NCBI RefSeq assembly: GCF_004010325.2
Contig: NZ_SADR02000019.1
Span: 62,001-126,000, forward strand
Direction: 5' to 3'
From: Mesorhizobium sp. M00.F.Ca.ET.216.01.1.1
GTDB taxonomy: Bacteria > Pseudomonadota > Alphaproteobacteria > Rhizobiales > Rhizobiaceae
Length of the DNA: 64,000 nt
The position numbers and the translations under genes are program-made. A model generated the notes under the pieces. It had not been told where the DNA came from. It saw nothing but the letters and a program-made list of their open reading frames with translations, and did no database searches. Numbering within the stretch: position 1 is the stretch's first letter; each line of letters starts with the position of its first letter. Below, one piece after another: positions 1 through 8,749 of the stretch.

Positions 1-300
1 GTCGTATTTCCCGGTGGCGAGGCCGGTCTCCTGCGCAATATCCGCGGCGCCTTCCATTTCGAACTTGTACTGGGGCAGCTTTGCGTTGATCGCTCTCAGG
101 ACGTCGGGCTCATATCCTTGCGGTTCAGTGCCGATCGCGCCCCACGACAGCGGCTTGGATTCTGCCGCTGTCGCAATCTTGATGGTCCGGACGGTCGTGT
201 CCTGACCATAGGATCCGACTGCGGTTGCAAGGGCAATTGCGATGCCGCCAACGACGGCGATGCCGAACCGACGGCGCAAAGTTGATCTGATTGAAGACAT
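1..300 (-). CDS. ABC transporter substrate-binding protein, family 3 type (N-terminal part)
   Basis: The first 100 residues read from the ATG at 300 and run off the window start. A basic N-terminus and hydrophobic stretch (about residues 8-30) form an export signal. After it comes an IKIATAAE strand and a GYEPDVLRAI segment, the usual opening of periplasmic amino-acid-type binding proteins (SBP_bac_3 family). It lies 16 bp behind the ATPase gene at 317 on the same strand, so it should be the periplasmic ligand receptor of that transporter. The ligand cannot be told from this portion; the neighbouring monooxygenase and CMD genes suggest an unusual amino-acid-like or sulfur/nitrogen compound, which is inference. 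Confidence 0.8.
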   Translation of the reverse strand, partial: MSSIRSTLRRRFGIAVVGGIAIALATAVGSYGQDTTVRTIKIATAAESKPLSWGAIGTEPQGYEPDVLRAINAKLPQYKFEMEGAADIAQETGLATGKYD

Positions 301-316
301 TTCTCAGGTATCCTTT

Positions 317-1057
317 CTACTGGAGTGTGCGTTCAGAATTGAGGAATTGGGCAAGGCGCGGGCTGGAAGGCGAATCGAAGATTTCAGTCGGGCTGCCGTC
401 GGCAGCGACGACGCCCCGATCCATGAAGACGACTCGGTTTGAGATGTTCTTTGCAAATTGCATCTCGTGGGTCACAAGGAGCGAAGTAATTCCTGACGAG
501 GTGACATCTTTGATCACCTTCAAAACTTCACCAACGAGTTCAGGATCCAGCGATGAGGTGGGTTCGTCGAAGAGCATCATATCCGGTCGAACCGCCAACG
601 CACGTGCGATGCCGGTGCGCTGGAGCTGGCCGCCTGAGAGCTGCGACGGGTAGCTGTCTCGCTTCGCGGAGAGGCCGACTCGTTCAAGCTCTTGCAGAGC
701 GATTTCACGCGCCTCGTCCTTGGACTTGCGCTGCACCACCACAAGTGGATCCATCACGTTCTGAATGACCGTCATGTTCTTGAAGACGTTGAATTGCTGA
801 AAGACCATGGCGGTCCGGAGCCGGATCGCCTGGACCGCGGTCTTGTCTGCACGCCGGTAATCCATCCGAATCTGATCAAACGTGATAGTTCCAGATGCCG
901 GCTTAGCCAGGTAGTTGATGCACCTCAGCAGCGTGGTCTTGCCAGTGCCACTCGGGCCGATGATCGAGACCACGTCACCGCGTTTCACCGAGAGATTGAC
1001 GCCGTTCAGGATCTGTGCGCTTCCGTAGGACAGCTTTAAATCTTTGAGTTCAAGCAT
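317..1057 (-). CDS. Amino-acid-type ABC transporter ATP-binding protein
   Basis: A 246-residue cytoplasmic ATPase of the GlnQ/HisP type, full length for the family. Visible motifs in order: Walker A GPSGTGKTT near residue 34, Q-loop in VFQQFNVF, signature LSGGQLQR near 142, Walker B MMLFDEPTSSLD near 160, and switch histidine in LLVTHEM near 196. It would energise uptake with the binding protein encoded 16 bp downstream; the permease genes are presumably beyond the window start. It begins 54 bp after the CMD gene that ends at 1112, so it probably belongs to the same transcript as the LysR/monooxygenase genes. ATG start at 1057. Confidence 0.92.
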   Translation of the reverse strand: MLELKDLKLSYGSAQILNGVNLSVKRGDVVSIIGPSGTGKTTLLRCINYLAKPASGTITFDQIRMDYRRADKTAVQAIRLRTAMVFQQFNVFKNMTVIQNVMDPLVVVQRKSKDEAREIALQELERVGLSAKRDSYPSQLSGGQLQRTGIARALAVRPDMMLFDEPTSSLDPELVGEVLKVIKDVTSSGITSLLVTHEMQFAKNISNRVVFMDRGVVAADGSPTEIFDSPSSPRLAQFLNSERTLQ

Positions 1058-1111
1058 CTGGTTGGTGTCCTTTCGGGTGTGAGACGGGTGCCTTGACGGT
1101 ATGCAACGTCA

Positions 1112-1675
1112 TCACCCGCTCTCGGCATGGCCGAGAACGTGCATCAGCCGGTTTGCCCAGCCGAAGATCGAGATGGCGTGGATCAGGTCGATGATCTCGA
1201 TGTCATCCATGCCGACGGATCGTAGCGAGGCGATATCGTCCGCCGTCGCCTGCGATGGCGCCGCTGATAGGCGACGGGCAAGGCTGTAGATTGCCGCATC
1301 GCGTGGCCCGAGCGCTTCGGGTTTGTCGAGATAAAGTGCGGTGACCAAATCATCGCTGTTGGTCAGCTCTGCATGCCGGCGGGCGTGAACAACGGCACAG
1401 AATTTGCAGCCATTGACGATCGAGGCGCCCAATGCGCCAAGCTCGCGATCGGGACGGGCAAGCCCGCCTTCGACATACATGATCGCATTGAACAACACGG
1501 TGCGGGCAACATAGCTCTCGGGATCATGTACAAGCGTGCGCACATATTCCGAAACCTTCTTGGCAGATGGCGTGACCTTCATCGCATCGAGCTGTTCGGT
1601 CGTGGCCTCGGAAAGCTCGACCGGTGCGATGTGCGGATGCCAGGTCAGCGGCTTCAGGCGAACCGAGGAAATCAT
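1112..1675 (-). CDS. Peroxidase-related CMD-domain protein (AhpD-like, Avi_7169-type)
   Basis: A 187-residue protein of the carboxymuconolactone decarboxylase/AhpD fold. The redox motif is plain: CKFC followed by VVHARRH, the CxxC...H arrangement of AhpD-like alkylhydroperoxidases, near residues 92-101. Size and neighbour match the paired CMD proteins known as the Avi_7169 and Avi_7170 families; that assignment is from memory of those families. Its ATG (1675) overlaps the stop of the upstream CMD gene by 4 bp (ATGA), implying translational coupling. It likely reduces a peroxide or disulfide, or handles a small reactive product of the monooxygenase encoded in the same operon. The substrate is unknown. 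Confidence 0.85.
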   Translation of the reverse strand: MISSVRLKPLTWHPHIAPVELSEATTEQLDAMKVTPSAKKVSEYVRTLVHDPESYVARTVLFNAIMYVEGGLARPDRELGALGASIVNGCKFCAVVHARRHAELTNSDDLVTALYLDKPEALGPRDAAIYSLARRLSAAPSQATADDIASLRSVGMDDIEIIDLIHAISIFGWANRLMHVLGHAESG

Positions 1676-2154
1676 GCCGACCTCATCAATCGCAAGCCGG
1701 TCGCCACCCGCGTCTGGAAGTTGACGAAGGCAATCAATTCGGAGAGTGCGACGATCTGCGGATTGTTCAGTCCGGCCTGCGCAAGCCGGGTGATATCGCT
1801 CGCCTCTGCCTTGTTCGGCGTCAGCGTGATCAGATCGACATGACGGGCGATGGTCGCCAACGGTTCGTCCAGATCCGTTGCTCCCTGGGCCAGGGCCAGA
1901 AGCTGCTCCGTCGGATCAAGGTCAGCCAGCTGTGCATTGTATTCGACCATCAGGGCCTGGTCGGCATTCAGGGCGGCCATGCGACGGGCCAGAGCAACCC
2001 GCAAACTTGCCGCGAGCCCGTGATCGTTTGCCGGCAGCAATACAGAGAGGAGACATTCCTCCGCCCCCTGCACGAATTCCGGCCGAAACCGCCGTGCGCT
2101 GAAAAGAGCATCGTCCGGTGAAAGACCGGCAGCCTTGTCCATGGCGTCGATCAC
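1672..2154 (-). CDS. CMD-domain protein (Avi_7170-type)
   Basis: About 160 residues, related to the CMD/AhpD fold but without a CxxC motif, fitting the Avi_7170-like partner of the adjacent redox-active CMD protein. I place the start at the GTG at 2154. It overlaps the TGA of the upstream monooxygenase (GTGA), and AGAAGGAGA lies about 7 bp before it. Longer in-frame starts would intrude 46 bp into the monooxygenase gene, and an ATG four codons further in (2142) is the alternative. Its stop overlaps the next gene's ATG by 4 bp. A non-catalytic or scaffolding role beside the CxxC paralogue is inference. Confidence 0.78.
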   Translation of the reverse strand: MIDAMDKAAGLSPDDALFSARRFRPEFVQGAEECLLSVLLPANDHGLAASLRVALARRMAALNADQALMVEYNAQLADLDPTEQLLALAQGATDLDEPLATIARHVDLITLTPNKAEASDITRLAQAGLNNPQIVALSELIAFVNFQTRVATGLRLMRSA

Positions 2155-3620
2155 AACGCGGTCTCCTTCTGTAGCAAGGGTGTTGAATCGACCCATTCGT
2201 CGCCCTGGAGTTCGGGGGTGTCGTAAGCCACCAGATTGGCGAAGTGGGTTTCGACGTCTTCGGCAAACAGCGATGCAGCAATGCCGCGGACCAGACGGTC
2301 AGCACCGGCACTGACTGCCGGGATATCGCCGGAGACCTTGCCGTGGGTCAGCATGGCGGCGTCGTTGAAGCAGTGGATATGCGCCAGCATCGGGCAGGAA
2401 CCGGGGACACGTTCCTGGAACTCGAAGGCAGGACCGAGATCGGGTGCCTCCGACATGCCCTTACGAGCCGGCCCCATTTCTGGCGTATACCGACCATCAG
2501 ACCAACTGCGGATATGTGGAGCGAGCGCTGCAAACTCCGGGCGGCCTTCGAAGTCGTTTGAAAAGCCGGTTGCCGCGATCAGGAAGTCGTAGCGCATCGG
2601 CCCTTGCGTGGTTTCAATCAGCAGGCCTGCCGCATCTTCCTTTACCGCGACTATGCCGCAGTCGAGAAAGAACCGGGCATTTGCGTGGCGAGACACCCGA
2701 AGCGTCGATGAACGCGGCGGCGGCGTCTGGGTCGAGGCAGTGTAGTCGAAGAATTTCCACTTCCAGGCATCGGGCAAGTGATGCATGCCGAGTACAACAC
2801 CCTGGCTGCCGATGCCGGTCAGCTTGTTGATGCGAGGCATTTCCTTGCGCCGGATCAACATGTCGACAGCGCCAGCGCCCGCCTCAAGTGCCGTTGCGGC
2901 ATTGTCCATGGACGAGGCGCCTGCGCCGATCACCGCAACGCGCTTGCCTTTCAGCGCGTCGAAATCGATGTCGTCGGCAGAATGAGCCCAATAGGTGCCA
3001 TCGATACCCTTGAGGAACTCGGGCACGGCAAAACCGCCGAGACCGGACCGACCTGTGGCCAGAACCAGACGACGGGTTAGAACCCGGCCCGTTTCGGCGC
3101 CCTCGATATCGATCGCAATCAGATCACCGGCGGGCGCAATGCCGGTCATGCGCACGCTGTTGCGCACCGGCAGAGCGAGAATTTTGCGGTACCAGACCAG
3201 GTAATCCATCCACTGGCCCCTGGGAATCTTGTCCAGCGACTGCCAGGCCTCAACGCCCCACTGCGCGGTAAACCAGGCGCGGAACGTCAGCTGCGGCAGG
3301 CCGAGCGACGGACCGTGCAGGGTCTTCGGTGACCGAAGCGTTTGCATGCGGGCAAACGTTACCCATGGTCCTTCGAGCCCGGCCGGAGCCGCATCGTAGG
3401 CGACGACGTTGGTGATCCCGGTCAGCACGAGCTTTGCCGTGGCCGCAACTCCGCACATGCCGGCACCGATGACGACGACGTCACGAACCGGCACGCCATC
3501 GTACGAACGCTCGGGGACCCAAGGCTTGGCGGGCAGCTCAAGAAAGTCGAGATCCTGCGCAAGCTGTGCTTCGAGCGCAGCAAGGCCCGTCGACACTGGC
3601 GGGGTGGGGGTATGCTTCAT
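2151..3620 (-). CDS. FAD/NAD(P)-binding flavin monooxygenase-like oxidoreductase
   Basis: 489 residues from the ATG at 3620. Two dinucleotide-binding motifs are visible: VVVIGAGMCG near residue 50 (FAD) and VAVIGAGASSMD near 210 (NADPH), plus an ATGFSND strand near 355. This is the layout of class B flavoprotein monooxygenases (FMO/Baeyer-Villiger relatives). The full FMO fingerprint is not clear, so the reaction is open: oxygenation at S, N or a ketone. The start overlaps the LysR stop (ATGA) and the stop overlaps the next CMD gene (GTGA). Cotranscription with transporter and CMD genes suggests oxidative breakdown of an imported compound. Confidence 0.85.
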   Translation of the reverse strand: MKHTPTPPVSTGLAALEAQLAQDLDFLELPAKPWVPERSYDGVPVRDVVVIGAGMCGVAATAKLVLTGITNVVAYDAAPAGLEGPWVTFARMQTLRSPKTLHGPSLGLPQLTFRAWFTAQWGVEAWQSLDKIPRGQWMDYLVWYRKILALPVRNSVRMTGIAPAGDLIAIDIEGAETGRVLTRRLVLATGRSGLGGFAVPEFLKGIDGTYWAHSADDIDFDALKGKRVAVIGAGASSMDNAATALEAGAGAVDMLIRRKEMPRINKLTGIGSQGVVLGMHHLPDAWKWKFFDYTASTQTPPPRSSTLRVSRHANARFFLDCGIVAVKEDAAGLLIETTQGPMRYDFLIAATGFSNDFEGRPEFAALAPHIRSWSDGRYTPEMGPARKGMSEAPDLGPAFEFQERVPGSCPMLAHIHCFNDAAMLTHGKVSGDIPAVSAGADRLVRGIAASLFAEDVETHFANLVAYDTPELQGDEWVDSTPLLQKETAL

Positions 3621-4588
3621 ATCCCAGTTCCGTGATTTGTGCCCGATGCAGGACCGGTCACCAATTGGCCGGCCAAGCCCGGATCGAGTCTCCTGAAACC
3701 GGCGATCGACCGCTCCGCCACCGCTTCGACTGCATCCATCAACGCCTGCGCGACCGGGCGAAGTGGCTGTTTTTCGGCAGCCAGAACGCCCCAATAGAAC
3801 GGGACGGTCACATCGATCGGGCGAATGACGACGCCAGGCAGGCTCAGGCCATAGGCCGTGACGGGGTCGATGATTGCCGCGACACCTGTCTGACGCACGA
3901 TCTGCAACGCGCCGTAGGAAATATTGGTCCGGATCACCGGGCCGGTCTCGATGCCGCGGGCCGCCAGTGCCCGGGCGATGTGCAACTGAAAACGCAGCGG
4001 ATTGAGCATCGTGACGAGGCGACGACCGGCAAAGGTCGAAAGCGGCACGACATCGCGTTCAGCCAGCGCATCGTCCTCGCGGACGGCAACAACATCCGGC
4101 GCCGAATAGAGCCGCAAGACATCCAGACCGGGCGTATCGAGCGGCAGGCTTGAAAACCCGATCTCGGCCCGCCCGCAGCGCACTTCCTGGGCGACGATCG
4201 AGGGGAGAAACTGCCCGAGATGCGTCTCGTGCGGAAGTTCGGCACCCTGGAGCTCGGCCATGGCCGTCGGGATCAAGCCAGTCCCGATCGCAGAGGTTGT
4301 GACGATCTGCAGGATCCGCCCCTTGCCGGCGGCGATCGTCTTGGCCCGCGCTGCAAGTTCGGTGAAAGACATCAGCAAGCGCCGCGCTTCCTCCTCGAAG
4401 GCGACGCCCTCTTCAGACAACTGCACCCGTCGACCGACCCGGTGCAGCAATTCGAAGCCGAGCTCGGCCTCGAGATCCTGAATGGTGCGTGTCACCGCAG
4501 GCTGGGAACGCCCGAGCATATCGGCGGCCTTGGTAATGCTACCGCTGGCAGCAACCGCAAGAAAGGTCTGGAGATCTCGAGTTTCCAT
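3617..4588 (-). CDS. LysR-family transcriptional regulator
   Basis: 323 residues with an N-terminal winged helix-turn-helix (LQTFLAVAASGSITKAADML, residues about 6-25) and a LysR substrate-binding domain from about residue 90 to 300. The ATG at 4588 is preferred to the GTG two codons upstream because it gives the usual LysR N-terminus. Unusually, it is the first gene of the operon it probably controls: its TGA overlaps the ATG of the monooxygenase, so regulator and enzymes are translated from one mRNA. Its inducer is probably the compound handled by the downstream transporter and oxygenase; that is inference. Confidence 0.88.
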   Translation of the reverse strand: METRDLQTFLAVAASGSITKAADMLGRSQPAVTRTIQDLEAELGFELLHRVGRRVQLSEEGVAFEEEARRLLMSFTELAARAKTIAAGKGRILQIVTTSAIGTGLIPTAMAELQGAELPHETHLGQFLPSIVAQEVRCGRAEIGFSSLPLDTPGLDVLRLYSAPDVVAVREDDALAERDVVPLSTFAGRRLVTMLNPLRFQLHIARALAARGIETGPVIRTNISYGALQIVRQTGVAAIIDPVTAYGLSLPGVVIRPIDVTVPFYWGVLAAEKQPLRPVAQALMDAVEAVAERSIAGFRRLDPGLAGQLVTGPASGTNHGTGI

Positions 4589-4785
4589 GACCACCTAAAT
4601 GCATATTTTGTATGATTATGACCATCTCATTCATTTTTGATATATGTCAAGCGGAAACGATGATTCCCTCTGCATTGTATTTTTTTGCCTATTTTATAGG
4701 CGGAATCCGTATCGGAAATTGGCCACATCGCGACTCCATGTCTGCGAAGCTAAGCCCACCTAGGCCCTCGTCGTGGCCGCTCTGG

Positions 4786-5022
4786 TTAACCTGCTTGCCT
4801 CTGCAAGACTTGGGGCTTCCTGTCGGCGGCCGGAGGGGCGGTGAGATACTCAGCAGCGGCCTGCGGTTTCGCACCGGCCGTGATGATGGCCCTCTTGTCA
4901 TTTTTAAGGACAGCGAGCCAGCTCGCCAGATAGGCGGCTGTGTTGTCGCGCGGATCATGCGCCACGCCTAGGTCGGCACATAGAAACGATGCAGTGAGCT
5001 CGGCCACATATCCTGACAGTCC
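4786..5022 (-). pseudogene. ArdC-type antirestriction protein, C-terminal remnant
   Basis: The translated segment contains GYVAELTASFLCADLG, then TAAYLASWLAVLKNDKRAI and AAAEYL. This is the ending typical of plasmid-borne ArdC/DUF1738 zincin-like antirestriction proteins. The N-terminal ssDNA-binding part and the HExxH site are absent, so this is a fragment. It is joined in the same frame by chance to an integrase fragment upstream, giving a chimeric open frame. It marks debris of a conjugative element. Confidence 0.6.
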
Positions 5023-5057
5023 AGCCCTTATCTGAAATATTTGCGCAGTGAAGGCGG

Positions 5058-5273
5058 TGCGAAAGGAAGCGAACCAGACAAGGACGTCATAGCCATAGGC
5101 ACGAAGCGAATGGCGGGAGCGAACGCCGTTGAGTGGGAGGTCACGGAAGAAACGATCCAGATCAGGATCGTAAAGTGCCCGTCCCGGAGGATCATCGGAA
5201 CATGGGTGTCGAGGCCGTCCGCTGATCGGCGCTCCTGAATGGTGATGCTCGAAACCGGCGTTACATTGTCCAC
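5058..5273 (-). pseudogene. Tyrosine recombinase/integrase N-terminal remnant
   Basis: The start (GTG at 5273) reads TITIQ-like and ADGLDTHVPMILRD. After a frameshift it continues as LDRFFRDLPLNGVRS and LRAYGYDVLVWF, the N-terminal core-binding (SAM-like) part of rhizobial phage-type integrases. No catalytic domain with R, H or Y residues follows. Instead the sequence switches to an ArdC remnant. Recognition is from memory of these integrases; a protein search over both frames would settle it. Confidence 0.55.
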
Positions 5274-5332
5274 CCTTTGTGAGACGCGCTCGCTGACAAT
5301 GGACGCTCTTCCTCATTGTCTTCGTATTGCGC

Positions 5333-5770
5333 TCAGCTGAGTTCTTGGGCGAGTCCGATGAGAAGCCCTTCAGGCCCGCGGATGTAGCAGAGCCGATACG
5401 CGTCTTTAAACTGCACTACTTCGCCTACGAGCTGCGCGCCGCGCTTGCGGAGCCTTTCAAGCGTCTCGTCGATGTCGTCCACGGCGAACATGACGCGGAG
5501 GTAGCCTAGAGCGTTCACCGGGGCATTGCGGTGATCCGCGACGGCAGGCGGCGTGAGGAAGCGGGAGAGCTCGAGCCGGCCGTGGCCGTCCGGCGTGCGC
5601 ATCATGGCAATCTCGACGCGCTGATCGCCCAGTCCAGTGACACGTCCAGCCCATTCTCCTTCGATCGTGGCCCGCCCTTCGAGCTCGAGGCCGAGCTCGC
5701 GAAAGAAATCAATCGTCTCTCCGAGGTCATCGACGACGATTCCTACGTTGTCCATCCGTTTGAGCGCCAT
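5333..5770 (-). CDS. VOC-family (glyoxalase/bleomycin-resistance fold) protein
   Basis: 145 residues, the full length of a single vicinal-oxygen-chelate domain. The two beta-alpha-beta-beta-beta modules are visible: MDNVGIVVDDLGETIDFF at the N-terminus and LRVMFAVDDIDETLERL near residue 90, ending with YIRGPEGLLIGLAQEL. An acidic ligand (the E in GPEG) is in place. VOC proteins can be lyases, dioxygenases, isomerases or resistance binders, and nothing nearby fixes the reaction. ATG start at 5770. It stands alone between integrase debris and an IS fragment. Confidence 0.85.
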   Translation of the reverse strand: MALKRMDNVGIVVDDLGETIDFFRELGLELEGRATIEGEWAGRVTGLGDQRVEIAMMRTPDGHGRLELSRFLTPPAVADHRNAPVNALGYLRVMFAVDDIDETLERLRKRGAQLVGEVVQFKDAYRLCYIRGPEGLLIGLAQELS

Positions 5771-6369
5771 GTGTCCAATCTACCCAATCTACAAGTGTCA
5801 TCTAGTCTAACAACGGACAAGTTGTTCAACCTTCCCCCGGCCCCCCATCCGGGGAGCCCGCATCAACGAAGGAGTTCAACTTGCCCAGCGCTGTCCAGGC
5901 CGGCCTCCGCCAGCTATGTGGGAGCGCTGCGGCCGGCCTGGATAACGCCTCCGTCAGTCCTGTTGCATCGACGTCAGCAGGACACTGGGAGTCGGTGCAG
6001 ACTGTCAAGATAAGGCAACGGGCTCCTCGACGGCATAGCCTTCACTGCCGATCACCGCCCGAAGGCGAAGCCGAGGGTCGGCGCCGATCCGCGTCGATCC
6101 TGCACGGAGCGCGGCCCTGGCCGTGCTGAGGAAGGACGGGGAAACCGATTTTCTGCTTGCAGGGGAGCAGAGGCGCCCTCTCCCCCCCTTTCATGAATGA
6201 CCCTGGCCCGTCTGCGGGCCGCGCCGTGTGGAAGCAGGCGCGGCGCCGTCGGTGACGACGGCTGATTGTCATTGCCAGGCTTGCCGTCGAACTCGACCCA
6301 TCCGACCAGGTTGCGCAAACCTGACCAGCTGCGCATGGCCGGGTGCTCCCACCTATCTGAACGCGGGTG
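5771..6369. other. Stretch without a convincing gene
   Basis: About 600 bases upstream of the VOC gene. Several GC-rich open frames exist on both strands, but none resembles a known family or has a good ribosome-binding site. The part near 5771-5830 is A/T-richer and probably holds the promoter of the VOC gene. Confidence 0.4.
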
Positions 6370-6606
6370 AAGGAGTGTTCGGCGCAGACGTTGATTATGC
6401 GCAATTTATCAAGATTTGCGGAGAGCCGGACGCCAAGACCTCAGAGCGCCGCTACAGCCCTGCTGAATGCACCGGCATTAAGAAGAGCTGTATGAAGTCT
6501 CGCCCGATCTGGCTATCTCTGCTCATCGCATGTCGAACGCCCGAACTTTATGATGCGGATGCCGACGCGTCACGTCACGCACTGAGTTCTACCACTACAG
6601 TTCATA
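6370..6606 (+). pseudogene. IS1-like transposase, C-terminal remnant
   Basis: The plus strand encodes GADVDYAQF, RRYSPAECTG and, after a frameshift, HVERPNFMMRM. These correspond to the ADVDYAQL, RYSPAEC and YVERQNLTMRM blocks of IS1-family transposases common in rhizobia. The N-terminal part and final helix are missing and no terminal repeats are visible, so this is a decayed fragment. It ends inside the 3' end of the metallo-hydrolase gene on the other strand. Confidence 0.55.
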
Positions 6607-7563
6607 GACCCATTCGGCCGGCACGAAGCGATAGGCTTGGCCATCGCGCGCGACATGTCCGAAACCGGGGAATGGCAAATGCATCCCGGCGATCAGCATC
6701 CGGTCGGCAGCGACCCGGTCGAGCGTCCGCTTGCGCGTTTCGGCGGCCAGTTCGGAATCGACATCGAATGCAATGCTCCAGTCCGGGCGGGCGAACTGAT
6801 AGGTCGCCATATGCACGACATCGCCCCAGATGAACAGCGCCTCGCCGTCCGATTCGACGATGAAGCCGGCATGGCCCGGCGTGTGGCCGGGCAACGGCAC
6901 TGTGCGGATCGAGCCGACCGCCTCGCGCTCGCCGTCCACTTGCCGCAGGCGGTCCGCATAAGCGGCGGCAGCCCGGCGTGCCCCGATAAAGAACGGCTTT
7001 GCCTCGTCCGGCGCCTGGTTCATGTTCGCGTCGTCGTGCCAGAAGGCGTAGTCGGTGGCGGTGACGACGAGCTCGGCATTGGGAAACAGCGCCTCGCCGG
7101 CGGAGGTCAGCACGCCGTTGATATGGTCGGGATGCATGTGGGTGATCAGCAAGGTGTCGACCTGGTCGGGAGCAACGCCGGCAGCCTGCAAAGCCGCGGG
7201 AAGACGGCCGAGCGCCGGACCGCTGCCATCCGACATACCGGCGTCGATGAGCACCAGCCGGTCGCCGAGATTGACGAGATAGGCATTGACGGGCGTGCGC
7301 CGCGGTCCGGGCTTGTCAAAGCTGGCCTCCGCCAGACGCCCCGCCTCGGCGTCGACGAGCCCGATGAAAAGCTCCGATTTAATGTCGATATAGCCGTCCA
7401 GCAGCGCCGTGACCTCGATCGAACCCACCTTGCGGCGCAGCGCGCCAAGGGTAGGGGCGTGGGCCAGCGGCGCGCGGGCCAGTGCCGGAACGGAGGCGCC
7501 AGCTAGAAGGGCACCGCCGGCCAGGCCGGCACTGGCGAGAAAATGACGGCGGGAAAACGTCAT
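6595..7563 (-). CDS. Tat-exported metallo-beta-lactamase-fold hydrolase
   Basis: 322 residues from the ATG at 7563, which has CGGAG about 9 bp upstream. The N-terminus SRRHFLASAGLAGGALLAG is a twin-arginine signal, so the enzyme is exported folded. The MBL-fold zinc site is visible: THMHPDHINGV near residue 137 (HxHxDH), LPGHTPGHAGF near 228, WGDVVHM near 248 and a distal histidine in GMHLPFPGFGH near 295. Relatives include lactonases and other hydrolases; substrate unknown. A LysR gene is divergently transcribed 139 bp away, and its product is the likely regulator. Confidence 0.88.
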   Translation of the reverse strand: MTFSRRHFLASAGLAGGALLAGASVPALARAPLAHAPTLGALRRKVGSIEVTALLDGYIDIKSELFIGLVDAEAGRLAEASFDKPGPRRTPVNAYLVNLGDRLVLIDAGMSDGSGPALGRLPAALQAAGVAPDQVDTLLITHMHPDHINGVLTSAGEALFPNAELVVTATDYAFWHDDANMNQAPDEAKPFFIGARRAAAAYADRLRQVDGEREAVGSIRTVPLPGHTPGHAGFIVESDGEALFIWGDVVHMATYQFARPDWSIAFDVDSELAAETRKRTLDRVAADRMLIAGMHLPFPGFGHVARDGQAYRFVPAEWVYEL

Positions 7564-7625
7564 GGCATCATCTCCGGTTGGGATCATAGAGCTCCGGGGC
7601 AGAGCGAGACGGGTCTACTTCATAG

Positions 7626-7641
7626 GTTCAGCTTTTTGAAC
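7626..7641. promoter_or_regulatory. Inverted repeat between the MBL and LysR genes
   Basis: GTTCA, six bases, TGAAC: a 5-bp perfect dyad with an A/T-rich centre in the 139-bp divergent region. LysR regulators typically bind interrupted dyads containing T-N11-A in such positions. Assignment as operator is inference from position and symmetry. Confidence 0.4.
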
Positions 7642-7702
7642 TTGCCGGTTTCTTATATCGGCTATTACTCTTGCTTATTAATCACGACAGGGAGTTGCCA
7701 TC

Positions 7703-8680
7703 ATGGACCGCCTGACGGAGCTGACCAGCTTCATACGTGCCTCCGAAACCGGCAGCTTCTCGGCAGCGGCACGAGAGCTGGGCTTGAGCCAGCCGGCCAT
7801 CAGCCAGCAGATCCGCGCATTGGAAAAGCGCCTCGGCGTCCGGCTCTTTGACCGTACGACCCGGTATGTTTCTCCGACGGAAGCCGGTCGACGCTATCTG
7901 GAGCGTGCCCGTGACATCGTCGAGCGCCTCGATGAGGCGGACCGCAGCGTCGGTTGTCTCGAATCAAAGATGTGCGGACGTCTTGCGGTCGGCGCGCCGG
8001 CCAGCTTCGGGGCCGGTGTGCTCGGCAACTACCTCATCGAGTTCAAGCGCGCCTATCCGGAACTGATACTAGACGTGGCGCTGACCGACAGTTTCGTCGA
8101 CGTAATCGCAGAGAGGCTCGACGTAGTGATCCGAATGGGGACCATTGATGATGACCGGCTGATCGTGCGCAAGCTCGGTGTGATGGAGCGACGCCTGGCG
8201 GCAACGCCGGACTATCTCGACCGGAGGGGCCGGCCGCGGCGGCCAGAGGATCTTTCCGACCATGACTACCTACATTACGCCCACATCACGACGCGGGACA
8301 TTGTGCCGCTCACCGGCCCAGGCGGCGAAAAGGCCGAGGTGCGGATCCGGCCGACCATGCGCTCCAACACTTCGCTGCTAAATCACCAGGCACTGCTGTC
8401 TGGCCTCGGTATCGGCCTCGGGCACAAGGTGATACTCGACCCGCTCGTCGCCCAAGAGCGGCTCGAGTATGTGCTACCAGATTGGCACTACGCACCGCAT
8501 CACGTGCATGCGGTCTATCCGTCGAACCGCTTCATTCCCTTGAAGGTCAGGCGGTTCGTTGACGGCCTCACCGAGCACCTCGCCGCGATGGGTGCGCTCA
8601 TCAGTGACGCTGGCCCCGGCTTAGTGGCGACGCAAGCGAGAGACTTTAGCCTCACCGATCTACCCCTAAGTGCCGCTTGA
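7703..8680 (+). CDS. LysR-family transcriptional regulator
   Basis: 325 residues. The N-terminal helix-turn-helix is clear (SFIRASETGSFSAAARELGL, then SQPAISQQIRALE), followed by the effector-binding domain from about residue 90. The ATG at 7703 follows AGGGAG with a short spacer. It is divergent from the exported MBL-fold hydrolase and presumably controls it. The last 25 residues beyond the usual LysR end (QARDFSLTDLPLSAA) may be read-through after a lost stop. Subgroup resembles the CrgA/PecT-like LysR set, by general impression only. Confidence 0.88.
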   Translation: MDRLTELTSFIRASETGSFSAAARELGLSQPAISQQIRALEKRLGVRLFDRTTRYVSPTEAGRRYLERARDIVERLDEADRSVGCLESKMCGRLAVGAPASFGAGVLGNYLIEFKRAYPELILDVALTDSFVDVIAERLDVVIRMGTIDDDRLIVRKLGVMERRLAATPDYLDRRGRPRRPEDLSDHDYLHYAHITTRDIVPLTGPGGEKAEVRIRPTMRSNTSLLNHQALLSGLGIGLGHKVILDPLVAQERLEYVLPDWHYAPHHVHAVYPSNRFIPLKVRRFVDGLTEHLAAMGALISDAGPGLVATQARDFSLTDLPLSAA

Positions 8681-8749
8681 GCTTAACGCGCAGCTTCGCG
8701 TCACTACGAATGACGGCACCCCGCCGTAAAGACGCCTTGATGGAGACTG

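Noticed and set aside
6042..6404. Minus-strand frames at 6.0-6.4 kb as a gene
   Set aside because: No recognisable domain or ribosome-binding site; the plus strand carries an IS1-like remnant at the end of this stretch.
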